From Candidatus Dormiibacterota bacterium (GTDB lineage: Bacteria > Chloroflexota > Dormibacteria > Aeolococcales > Aeolococcaceae): a stretch of DNA of 7,577 bases. Each line of letters opens with the position of its first letter. The stretch's first letter is position 1. This document shows, piece after piece, positions 1 through 5,087 of this stretch. Position numbers and translations under genes: made by a program. The stretch lies in assembly GCA_003170875.1 (NCBI GenBank), contig PMYJ01000169.1:3161-10737 (forward strand), read 5' to 3'. Under the pieces are notes generated by a model that had not been told where the DNA came from, searched no databases, and was given only the letters and a program-made list of their open reading frames with translations.

Positions 1-90
1 CGTATCGCGCAGCGCTACGACGCATGGAACCACGGCGCACCGCGTACGACGCCCGAGCCGCAGTGTGGCGCGCCGCCGTCGGGGCCCTGA
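1..90 (+). CDS. Possible C-terminal end of a plus-strand protein, cut by the window edge
   Basis: Reading from base 1 gives 29 codons with no stop until TGA at 88-90, beginning RIAQRYDAWN and ending in a Pro/Gly-rich tail. This frame has a more coding-like third-position G/C bias than the other two plus-strand frames. I do not recognise the protein. The stop falls inside the hairpin at 81-96, which would suit a gene end converging on the minus-strand gene that stops at 101. A 90-base open frame in GC-rich DNA can arise by chance, so this is tentative. Confidence 0.28.
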   Translation, partial: RIAQRYDAWNHGAPRTTPEPQCGAPPSGP

Positions 91-96
91 GGCCCC
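81..96. terminator. GC-rich hairpin, possible bidirectional terminator
   Basis: GGGGCC (81-86), loop CTGA, GGCCCC (91-96) form a perfect 6-bp stem. It lies just past the stop of the minus-strand gene at 101 and over the stop of the possible plus-strand gene at 90. No T-tract follows on either side, so it is not a classical intrinsic terminator. Many high-GC bacteria use hairpins without a clear U-tail, so a terminator role is inferred from position only. Confidence 0.35.
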
Positions 97-100
97 GCCC

Positions 101-472
101 TCAGGCGATCCGGCAGGGGATGTCCGCGTCCTCGTCCAGGTGGTAGCTGGCACAGATCCGGTGGAACCCGTCGGCGATGGTAAGCGGCACGTCGGCGTCC
201 ACCCGCCCGCGCACCAGCAGGACGGGGGAGAGGAGGGTCCCGGCTGAGACCTTGCCGAGGTCCTTCTTGACGTGGACGTTGTCAGGCGGCAGCAGCTCCA
301 GGCGGCTGGCCCTCAGCAGATCCTTGGCCTTGAAGTGGGTGATCGGGGCCTTCCGGAGTGCGGCCACCGCGTTGGTCACCTCTCCCTTGTCCATGATCAG
401 GCTCAGGTAGTCGGAGGCGGCGGGGTAGTCGTGATCGTCCGGCTCGGTCTTCCAGTGCTCCTTGGCGGCCAT
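101..472 (-). CDS. ParB-like (ParB N-terminal domain fold) small hypothetical protein, 123 aa
   Basis: This is a complete 123-residue protein. The ATG at 472 is preceded by AGGAGA (minus strand, 481-486) at 8-nt spacing, which supports the start. The central part has the layout of a ParB/sulfiredoxin-type N-terminal domain: a basic stretch with FKAKDLLRASRL (47-58), a 'LSPVLLVRG' strand (81-89), then 'TIADGFHRICASY' (98-110). The D-G-F-H-R motif sits where ParB-family proteins carry their G-[ED]-R-R nucleotide-binding box. There is no HTH DNA-binding domain and no C-terminal dimerisation domain, so it is not a chromosome-partition ParB. From memory, similar short proteins annotated 'ParB N-terminal domain' or 'hypothetical' occur in mycobacteria and other actinobacteria. 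No function can be assigned. No signal peptide or membrane segment is visible, so it is probably cytosolic. It stands alone, with 263 bp to the next minus-strand gene. Confidence 0.8.
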   Translation of the reverse strand: MAAKEHWKTEPDDHDYPAASDYLSLIMDKGEVTNAVAALRKAPITHFKAKDLLRASRLELLPPDNVHVKKDLGKVSAGTLLSPVLLVRGRVDADVPLTIADGFHRICASYHLDEDADIPCRIA

Positions 473-581
473 GAGGCGTCTCTCCTGTCAAGGTGATCGG
501 TCGGGAGACACGCCACCGGCGCAGCTGGCGAGGAGGTCATGGTGCGCCCGCCAAGCTCCGGTCGGTGGCTGCTCACGCGCC

Positions 582-587
582 ACTGTA
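582..587 (-). promoter_or_regulatory. Weak candidate -10 box for the ParB-like gene
   Basis: On the minus strand TACAGT (582-587) matches TATAAT at 4 of 6 positions and lies about 110 bases before the ATG at 472. No -35 is convincing at normal spacing. A small inverted repeat, CCACC-GGGGA-GGTGG (602-616), lies just upstream. Apart from these, 473-735 shows only GC-rich sequence with short open frames that resemble no protein I know. Confidence 0.2.
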
Positions 588-735
588 CCCCCGGGCTCGG
601 ACCACCGGGGAGGTGGCGCGCACCAGGTCCGCTGCCGCGCTGCGCCGGTCGCCGCCCGCCCTGGACGGGACGGCCCATCAAGTGACGCCGCCACCAGCTG
701 ACGTGCGGGCAGCCCCGGGTGGCCGCGGTGCCGGG

Positions 736-978
736 TCAGGCTACGCTCATTCCTTGCGTTAGGTACGCCGGCTGGTGGAGGAGGGCTCGGGTGGCGGAGA
801 TCCGGCAGCCCAGCATCTCGAGGATCTCATCGAGCCGCTCGACCAGCTCCGCGGACAGTTCGATGGGGTGGTTGTCGATGTCCCGCAGCAGCGCAGAAAG
901 TCTCACAGCCTTCTGATCGATCTTCGCAACGATCTCCTGCGGGGCTTCGACCGCTGCGGCTGACTGGCTCGGCTCCAT
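736..978 (-). CDS. Small helical protein of unknown function, 80 aa
   Basis: ATG at 978 is preceded by GGAGGT (minus strand, 985-990) with 6-nt spacing, an excellent ribosome binding site. It fixes this start over longer upstream alternatives that would run through the tRNA gene. The 80-residue product starts with a short disordered Ala/Ser/Gln-rich segment. It continues as two predicted amphipathic helices, about residues 14-34 (with VRLSALLRDI) and 39-57 (ELSAELVERLDEILEML), separated by an NHP turn. Leu/Ile spacing suggests a helical hairpin or short coiled coil. The net charge is acidic, one Cys (58) is present, and there is no signal peptide or transmembrane segment. I do not recognise the family. 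The strong SD site and clean gene ends argue that it is real. It could be a small adaptor or regulator, but nothing in the sequence proves that. Confidence 0.68.
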   Translation of the reverse strand: MEPSQSAAAVEAPQEIVAKIDQKAVRLSALLRDIDNHPIELSAELVERLDEILEMLGCRISATRALLHQPAYLTQGMSVA

Positions 979-1036
979 ACGTCGACCTCCGTGCGGATGG
1001 CGATCGGTGAACCGGCAGCTGGCCGGCCTGAGACCA

Positions 1037-1065
1037 AGACTAGGGGTCTGCGCGGGCCCTGTCCA
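1037..1065 (-). promoter_or_regulatory. Candidate sigma-70-type promoter for the 80-aa gene
   Basis: On the minus strand TGGACA (1060-1065, 5 of 6 to TTGACA) and TAGTCT (1037-1042, keeping the conserved T, A and final T) are exactly 17 bp apart. Transcription would begin near 1030, giving a leader of about 50 nt that includes the GGAGGT at 985-990. Spacing and position are good but the -10 is weak. Confidence 0.4.
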
Positions 1066-1069
1066 GGGC
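1056..1069. promoter_or_regulatory. 14-bp palindrome over the -35 box of the 80-aa gene
   Basis: GCCCTG-TC-CAGGGC is a perfect inverted repeat with 6-base arms and a 2-bp centre. It overlaps the candidate -35 hexamer (1060-1065), where a repressor or activator dimer could act. Short palindromes are common in DNA this GC-rich, so an operator role is inferred only. Confidence 0.25.
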
Positions 1070-1179
1070 TGTTGGTCGCCCGGGGTTGAGGGTCGACCGG
1101 GGTGAGCCGCCAGCCCGCAGCCGACCCCTCGCGGCCGCCGCCGGGCGCCGGTCCGCCTTCCGATCGCCGCAAATGGCGG

Positions 1180-1188
1180 TGCTACACT
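1180..1188 (+). promoter_or_regulatory. Extended -10 promoter of tRNA-Leu
   Basis: TGC-TACACT reads as an extended -10 element (TGn plus TACACT, 4 of 6 to TATAAT). It places the transcription start around 1195, about 16 nt before the mature tRNA 5' end, a normal 5' leader. A possible -35, TTCCGA (1158-1163), is weak and 19 bp away, so the promoter may depend on the extended -10. Confidence 0.5.
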
Positions 1189-1210
1189 CGCCCCGGGCCT
1201 GCCAGGACCG

Positions 1211-1293
1211 GCGCGGGTGGCGGAACCGGTAGACGCGCGGGACTTAGGATCCCGTGGGGTGAACCCGTCCGAGTTCGAGTCTCGGCCCGCGCA
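1211..1293 (+). tRNA. tRNA-Leu (anticodon UAG)
   Basis: A full class II cloverleaf can be folded by eye. The acceptor stem is GCGCGGG (1211-1217) with CCCGCGC (1286-1292), and A at 1293 is the discriminator, as expected for leucine. The anticodon stem CGGGA/TCCCG (1238-1242, 1250-1254) encloses loop CTTAGGA with anticodon TAG at 1245-1247, reading CUN leucine codons. The long variable arm (1255-1268) has its own GGGT/ACCC stem, typical of leucine and serine tRNAs. The T arm is CCGAG/CTCGG (1269-1273, 1281-1285) around TTCGAGT. The gene is 83 nt with no encoded CCA (CGT follows), so the 3' end must be completed by CCA-adding enzyme. It lies 75 bp upstream of tig and may be partly co-transcribed with it. 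Confidence 0.97.
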
Positions 1294-1320
1294 CGTTGGC
1301 GGCTGGCGCCGTCGCCAACG
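1294..1320 (+). terminator. Hairpin immediately after tRNA-Leu
   Basis: CGTTGGCGGC (1294-1303) pairs with GTCGCCAACG (1311-1320) to give a 10-bp stem containing one G-U pair, with a 7-nt loop. It begins at the base after the tRNA discriminator. No T-tract follows. It could be a U-less terminator or a 3'-processing structure. It could also only attenuate readthrough into tig, which starts 48 nt later with no strong promoter of its own in between. Confidence 0.42.
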
Positions 1321-1357
1321 CCGTGCCGTCGTCCAGAATGGCGGGCCTGTGACACCT

Positions 1358-1371
1358 GAGGAGACCATGTG
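1358..1371 (+). promoter_or_regulatory. Ribosome binding site and overlapping start codons of tig
   Basis: GAGGAG (1358-1363) lies 5 nt before the GTG at 1369 and only 3 nt before the ATG at 1367. The ATG is followed directly by TGA (ATGTGA), so it cannot encode a protein, while the GTG opens the trigger factor frame. The spacing also favours GTG as the real start. Confidence 0.7.
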
Positions 1372-2655
1372 ACCACCGCAACCTCCGAGCTGTCCGTCTT
1401 TGTCGAGCGCAAGCCGGGCTGGATCGTCGAACTCACCGTCGAGGCGCCCCCCGAGGAGCTGGACCGGGCGCTTGGGGACGCTGGCCGGAAGCTAGGGGCC
1501 CGGCTCCGTATCCCGGGGTTCCGGCCGGGCAAGGCGCCCGCCGGGCTGGTCGAGCGCGCCGTCGGCTGGGAGGCTCTGCGCAACGCCGCTGCCGAGGAGC
1601 TCGTCCCGCAGCTCTACGCCCGTGCCATCGATCAGGAGGACCTCGACCCCGTCGGCGACCCTTCGGTCACCCTCGGGACGGTGGAGCGCGGCCAGCCGGT
1701 GAAGTTCACAGCCGAGGTCGCCGTCCGCCCGGTGGTCGACCTCGCCGACTACCGCACCCTGCGCATTGACCGCCCCCACACCGAGATCGGCGACGCGGAC
1801 GTGGACTCGGCTCTGGAGGAGGTCCGGCGGCGCTTCTCCGATCTGGCCGAGGTGAGCCGGCCGGCTCAGGCCGGTGACGTGCTGCGCTGCACCCTGGTGA
1901 TGCGGCGTGGCGAAGAGGTGCTCTCGGGAGGGGAGGAGCGCGACCTGGAGCTGGATCGCGAGCGCCTCGTCCCCGGGCTGGTCGACGCCCTCATCGGGCT
2001 CACGCCCGGGGAGGAGAGGAAGTTTCCGCTCGCTCTCCCCGCCGACTACCAGCAGGAGGAGCTGCGCGGGGTGACCGTGGAGGCGGACGTCCACATCCTC
2101 GCCATCCGCGAGCGGGCGCTCCCGCCCCTCGACGACGCCCTGGCTCAGCGCGACGGCAGCGGGGAGACGCTCGAGGAGATGCGCGACCGCTACCGGGAAC
2201 GGCTCGTCGAGGCCGCCGCCGAAAGCGACCAGGAGCACTTCCAGTCCGACGTCCTCAAGGCCCTCCGCGACCGGGTCAAGGTGGATCTACCGGCGGCCAT
2301 GGTCGAGCGCGAGCTGGACCGCGAGCTCGCCAGCATGGAGGTTCGGCTCGCCGAGCTGGGCCTTCGCTTCGACCGCTACCTGGAGTACACCGGGGGCAGC
2401 CTCGAGAAGCTCCGCGCGGAGCGGCGCCCGGCCGCGGCCGACAACGTCCGGCTCGAGCTGGCCCTCGGGGCCCTGGCCACCGCGGAGCAGATCGAGGTCG
2501 ACGAGCTGCAGGTCGAGCACGAGGTCGACCGGATCGGTGCTGGACGCCGCCTCTCCGGGCAGGACCGCCGCCGCTTCCACGCTGCGGCGCACGTCGACCT
2601 TCTCCGCCGGGCCGCGGCCGAGCGCGCCTACGAGATCGCCGCCGGCGCCGCCTGA
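1369..2655 (+). CDS. tig: Trigger factor, ribosome-associated chaperone and peptidyl-prolyl isomerase, 428 aa
   Basis: Trigger factor binds the ribosome at the peptide exit through protein L23 and shields nascent chains during folding. The N-terminal ribosome-binding domain carries the signature GFRPGKAP at residues 50-57, which matches the family G-F-R-x-G-x-x-P loop. An FKBP-type PPIase domain spans about 167-245 (AGDVLRCTLVM at the start, LVPGLVDALIGLTPGEE at 200-216). The rest is the helical C-terminal chaperone region, rich in Glu, Arg and Leu. Length 428 is close to the usual 430 or so. The GTG start at 1369 is supported by GAGGAG at 1358-1363. It lies downstream of tRNA-Leu and upstream of clpP and clpX, the classical tig-clpP-clpX association. 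A convergent zinc-ribbon gene separates it from clpP here. The stop is one base from the stop of that convergent gene. Confidence 0.96.
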   Translation: MTTATSELSVFVERKPGWIVELTVEAPPEELDRALGDAGRKLGARLRIPGFRPGKAPAGLVERAVGWEALRNAAAEELVPQLYARAIDQEDLDPVGDPSVTLGTVERGQPVKFTAEVAVRPVVDLADYRTLRIDRPHTEIGDADVDSALEEVRRRFSDLAEVSRPAQAGDVLRCTLVMRRGEEVLSGGEERDLELDRERLVPGLVDALIGLTPGEERKFPLALPADYQQEELRGVTVEADVHILAIRERALPPLDDALAQRDGSGETLEEMRDRYRERLVEAAAESDQEHFQSDVLKALRDRVKVDLPAAMVERELDRELASMEVRLAELGLRFDRYLEYTGGSLEKLRAERRPAAADNVRLELALGALATAEQIEVDELQVEHEVDRIGAGRRLSGQDRRRFHAAAHVDLLRRAAAERAYEIAAGAA

Positions 2656-2656
2656 A

Positions 2657-2854
2657 TCAGCCGAACCGCAGGGCGGCCGAGGGCCGGTAGAAGCGGACCC
2701 GGCAGTGCTCGCACCGGAACACCAGGCGGAGACCGAGGCGGCCGATCACGCCCGAGTTGCGGTCGTCGCAGAGCGGGCACCGGGCGCGCTCCTCCGCGAG
2801 GTCCACGGGGACCGTGCGAAGGGACAGCTCGACGGGCTTGTACTTTCGGGCCAT
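2657..2854 (-). CDS. Small zinc-ribbon protein, 65 aa, unknown function
   Basis: A 65-residue basic protein starts at ATG 2854, preceded by GGAGGGAG (minus strand, 2861-2868) at 6-nt spacing. Two CxxC knuckles, CPLC (26-29) and CEHC (48-51), are 18 residues apart and should bind one structural zinc as a rubredoxin-like or zinc-ribbon fold. The N-terminus is basic (MARKYKPVEL) and the C-terminus is short (FYRPSAALRFG). There is no membrane segment. Small zinc ribbons occur in RNA-binding, transcription and ribosome-associated proteins, but I do not recognise this family and assign no function. Its gene converges on tig with a single base between the stops. It diverges from clpP across a 207-bp control region containing a palindrome in its own promoter. 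Confidence 0.8.
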   Translation of the reverse strand: MARKYKPVELSLRTVPVDLAEERARCPLCDDRNSGVIGRLGLRLVFRCEHCRVRFYRPSAALRFG

Positions 2855-2893
2855 GGCCGGCTCCCTCCACCATGTCTCTCAGCCAGGAGTGTC

Positions 2894-2922
2894 AATATAG
2901 TTGATACCATCGGTATCAGCAA
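2894..2922 (-). promoter_or_regulatory. Promoter of the zinc-ribbon gene
   Basis: On the minus strand TTGCTG (2917-2922, TTG conserved) and TATATT (2894-2899, 5 of 6 to TATAAT) are exactly 17 bp apart. Transcription would start near 2887, giving a leader of about 33 nt that includes the SD site at 2861-2868. This A/T-rich patch stands out in very GC-rich surroundings. The spacer is filled by the palindrome at 2902-2918. Confidence 0.6.
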
Positions 2923-2926
2923 TACC
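2902..2926. promoter_or_regulatory. Operator-like palindrome with an extra half-site
   Basis: TGATACC-ATC-GGTATCA (2902-2918) is a perfect inverted repeat with 7-base arms and a 3-bp centre. A further ATACC lies at 2922-2926, so the half-site occurs three times in alternating orientation (2904-2908, 2912-2916, 2922-2926). The palindrome sits between the -35 and -10 of the zinc-ribbon promoter, a classic position for a dimeric repressor or a MerR-type activator. No matching regulator is encoded in the window. Confidence 0.55.
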
Positions 2927-3046
2927 CCACCCTCGTCGGCTCAGCGAGGCATCGCCCCAGGCGCTGGGTCCGGGGAGCGGCGGGGCCGCCCGCGGGGGTC
3001 CTCCGGGCTTCGCCACACGGTGGAGGGCGCTGTGACGGCTCGTGGG

Positions 3047-3052
3047 TATACT
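3047..3052 (+). promoter_or_regulatory. -10 box of clpP, giving a very short leader
   Basis: TATACT (5 of 6 to TATAAT) ends 9 nt before the clpP ATG at 3062. Transcription would begin at about 3059-3062, giving an almost leaderless mRNA. No SD-like sequence occurs between the box and the ATG, and no good -35 is visible at 16-19 bp. The preceding G makes the palindrome GTATAC (3046-3051), also found before valS. Confidence 0.5.
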
Positions 3053-3061
3053 GGCCTGGCA

Positions 3062-3757
3062 ATGACCCTCATCCCCTACGTCATCGAGACCACCAACCGG
3101 GGTGAGCGCGGGATGGACATCTACTCCCGCCTGCTCAAGGACCGGATCATCTTCATTGGCACCCCCATCGACGACCAGGTGGCCAATGTGGTCATGGCCC
3201 AGCTGCTCTTCCTGACCGGCGAGGATCCCGAGAAGGACATCTGGCTGTACATCAACTCGCCAGGAGGGTCGGTCTACGCCGGCCTCGCCATCTACGACAC
3301 CATGCAGTACGTCGAGCCGCGGGTCGGCACCATCTGCTTTGGCCTGGCCGCCTCCATGGCGGCGGTGCTGCTGGCCGGGGGCGCGCCGGGACTCCGGTAC
3401 TCGCTGCCCAACACCCGCATCCTCATCCACCAGGCGAGCGGCGGATTCAGCGGCCAGGCCGCGGACATCCAGATCCACGCCCAGGAGATCCTCCGGGTCA
3501 GCCGCCGCATCGACGAGATCCTCTCGCACCACACCGGGAAGCCCATCGACGTGGTGCATCGGGACTCGGACCGCGACTTCTTCATGAGCTCGGACGAGGC
3601 CAAGGACTACGGCCTCGTCGACGAGATCATCCAGGGCCGGCCCAAGAGCACCGGTGACGGTTCCTCGCCGCGGGGCGTGGGTGGCGGTAGCGGGAGGCCT
3701 GCTCGCATTGAGTCCGGCGATGGTCCCGAGGCCGGGGGCGGCGCCGCCGCCCGCTAA
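3062..3757 (+). CDS. clpP: ATP-dependent Clp protease proteolytic subunit ClpP, 231 aa
   Basis: ClpP is the cytosolic tetradecameric serine peptidase that degrades chains fed by ClpX or another Clp ATPase. The N-terminus MTLIPYVIETTNRGER matches the canonical ClpP start, which supports ATG 3062 over an in-frame ATG at 3113-3115. The catalytic triad is complete: Ser98 in GLAASMAA, His123 in LIHQAS, and Asp172 in DSDRDFF. Numbering is the same as commonly given for Staphylococcus aureus ClpP. The oxyanion-loop glycines (SPGGS, 66-70) and the handle helix region (about 130-158) are present. Residues after about 193 form a Gly/Ser/Pro/Arg-rich tail of roughly 35-38 residues beyond the usual family end. 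No SD precedes the ATG. clpX follows after 23 nt, so the two are probably co-transcribed. A single copy with a full triad suggests a homomeric ClpP, unless a second clpP lies elsewhere. Confidence 0.96.
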   Translation: MTLIPYVIETTNRGERGMDIYSRLLKDRIIFIGTPIDDQVANVVMAQLLFLTGEDPEKDIWLYINSPGGSVYAGLAIYDTMQYVEPRVGTICFGLAASMAAVLLAGGAPGLRYSLPNTRILIHQASGGFSGQAADIQIHAQEILRVSRRIDEILSHHTGKPIDVVHRDSDRDFFMSSDEAKDYGLVDEIIQGRPKSTGDGSSPRGVGGGSGRPARIESGDGPEAGGGAAAR

Positions 3758-3780
3758 GGGCACGCGACGCGGGTGAGGAC

Positions 3781-5076
3781 ATGACCGACCGCGAAGATCG
3801 GCGCCGGCACACCCGCTGCTCCTTCTGCGGGAAGGGGCAGGAGCAGGTTCGCAAGCTGGTCGCGGGCCCGGGTGTCTACATCTGCGATCAGTGCATCGAT
3901 CTCTGCCAGGAGGTTCTCGAGGAGGACAACCGCTCCAGCTCGCAGAAGCGGGTCAAGTCGGGGATGATGCCGACGCCGCAGGTGATCATGGCCTCGCTCG
4001 ATCAGCACGTGATCGGCCAGGAGCACGCCAAGAAGGTCCTCGCCGTCGCCGTCTACAACCACTTCCGGCGCATCGCTAACAGCAAGGCCAACAGCGACAT
4101 CGAGCTCCAGAAATCCAACGTGCTCCTGGTGGGCCCGACCGGCTGCGGCAAGACTCTGCTGGCGCAGACGCTGGCGAAGATCATCGACGTGCCATTCAGC
4201 ATCGCCGATGCGACCAGCCTCACGGAGGCGGGCTACGTCGGCGAGGACGTCGAGAACATCCTGCTCCGGCTCATTCAGGCGGCCGACTTCGACATCGCAC
4301 GCGCGGAGCGCGGGATCATCTACATCGACGAGATCGACAAGATCGCCCGTAAGGCGGACAACCCCTCGATCACCCGCGACGTGAGCGGGGAGGGCGTCCA
4401 GCAGGCACTGCTCAAGATCCTCGAGGGGACGGTGGCCAACGTGCCTCCCCAGGGTGGGCGCAAACACCCGCACCAGGACTTCATCCAGATCAACACCACC
4501 AACATCCTCTTCATCTGCGGAGGTGCCTTCGACGGTCTGGAGAAGATCATCGAGCACCGCACCGGCCGCCGGGCCATCGGCTTCACCAGCGAGCCTCTGA
4601 AGAAGGGCCGCACCAAGGAGTCGACCAAGCTGCTCCGCGAGCTTCAGCCTGAAGATCTCCTCAAGTACGGGCTCATCCCCGAGTTCGTCGGCCGCCTTCC
4701 GATCGTGGTCACGCTCGACTACTTGGACGAGGACGACGTCGTCCGCATCCTCACCGAGCCCAAGAACGCCTTCGTCAAGCAGTACCAGAAGTTCTTTGCC
4801 CTGGATGACGTGGAGCTCGCCTTCCACGAGGGGGCGTTGCGGGCGATCGCCAAGCGAGCCCTGGCTCGCGGGACGGGCGCACGCGGCCTGAAGTCGATCA
4901 TCGAGGACGTGCTCCTCAACAGCATGTTCGAGGTCCCGAGCCGTCCCGACATCAAGCGCTGCGTCATCACCGAACAGTCGATCCAGGACGGCGTCGAACC
5001 TCTTCTTCTCACCGAGGAGCCGCGCCACGCCGACGCCGAGGGGGGGGAGGCGGCCGTCGCCGACAAATCGGCCTAG
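3781..5076 (+). CDS. clpX: ATP-dependent Clp protease ATP-binding subunit ClpX, 431 aa
   Basis: ClpX is the hexameric AAA+ unfoldase that recognises tagged substrates and threads them into ClpP. The N-terminal zinc-binding domain has Cys13, Cys16, Cys35 and Cys38. The AAA+ core shows Walker A GPTGCGKT (118-125), pore-1 loop GYVGED (151-156), Walker B IIYIDEID (179-186) and the RKH substrate loop (227-229). An IGF tripeptide (266-268) docks on ClpP, the arginine finger lies in PEFVGR (300-305), and the sensor-2 motif is GTGARGL (364-370). All key residues are intact and the length is normal. GTGAGG (3773-3778) just before the ATG is a weak SD. The IGF loop together with the adjacent clpP shows that a working ClpXP pair is encoded here. 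A run of eight G (5040-5047) lies near the 3' end, within a low-complexity Ala/Gly/Glu tail. Confidence 0.98.
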   Translation: MTDREDRRRHTRCSFCGKGQEQVRKLVAGPGVYICDQCIDLCQEVLEEDNRSSSQKRVKSGMMPTPQVIMASLDQHVIGQEHAKKVLAVAVYNHFRRIANSKANSDIELQKSNVLLVGPTGCGKTLLAQTLAKIIDVPFSIADATSLTEAGYVGEDVENILLRLIQAADFDIARAERGIIYIDEIDKIARKADNPSITRDVSGEGVQQALLKILEGTVANVPPQGGRKHPHQDFIQINTTNILFICGGAFDGLEKIIEHRTGRRAIGFTSEPLKKGRTKESTKLLRELQPEDLLKYGLIPEFVGRLPIVVTLDYLDEDDVVRILTEPKNAFVKQYQKFFALDDVELAFHEGALRAIAKRALARGTGARGLKSIIEDVLLNSMFEVPSRPDIKRCVITEQSIQDGVEPLLLTEEPRHADAEGGEAAVADKSA

Positions 5077-5087
5077 CGGCAGTGCCC

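Noticed and set aside
473..735. Small plus- and minus-strand open frames of 68-92 codons upstream of the ParB-like gene
   Set aside because: They overlap each other in several frames, have no SD at suitable spacing that I could see, and are Arg/Pro/Ala-rich in the way typical of noncoding GC-rich DNA.
736..1368. Longer 210-codon version of the 80-aa minus-strand gene
   Set aside because: The extension runs antisense through the tRNA-Leu gene and its promoter. The strong GGAGGT site at 985-990 points to the ATG at 978.
1492..2238. 248-codon minus-strand frame opposite tig
   Set aside because: It lies wholly inside the conserved trigger factor gene, shows no motif, and is explained by codon bias of the real gene.
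2628..2873. Alternative 81-codon minus-strand frame with an ATG just upstream of the zinc-ribbon start
   Set aside because: It is in a different frame, overlaps the end of tig, lacks the conserved CxxC pairs, and its ATG has no SD as good as the one serving 2854.
3113..3133. In-frame internal ATG as the clpP start
   Set aside because: It would remove the conserved LIPxVIExTxRGER N-terminus of ClpP. The ATG at 3062 restores it and matches family length.
2879..3763. 294-codon minus-strand frame opposite clpP
   Set aside because: It covers the ClpP coding sequence and the divergent promoter region, has no recognisable domain, and would overlap the zinc-ribbon promoter.
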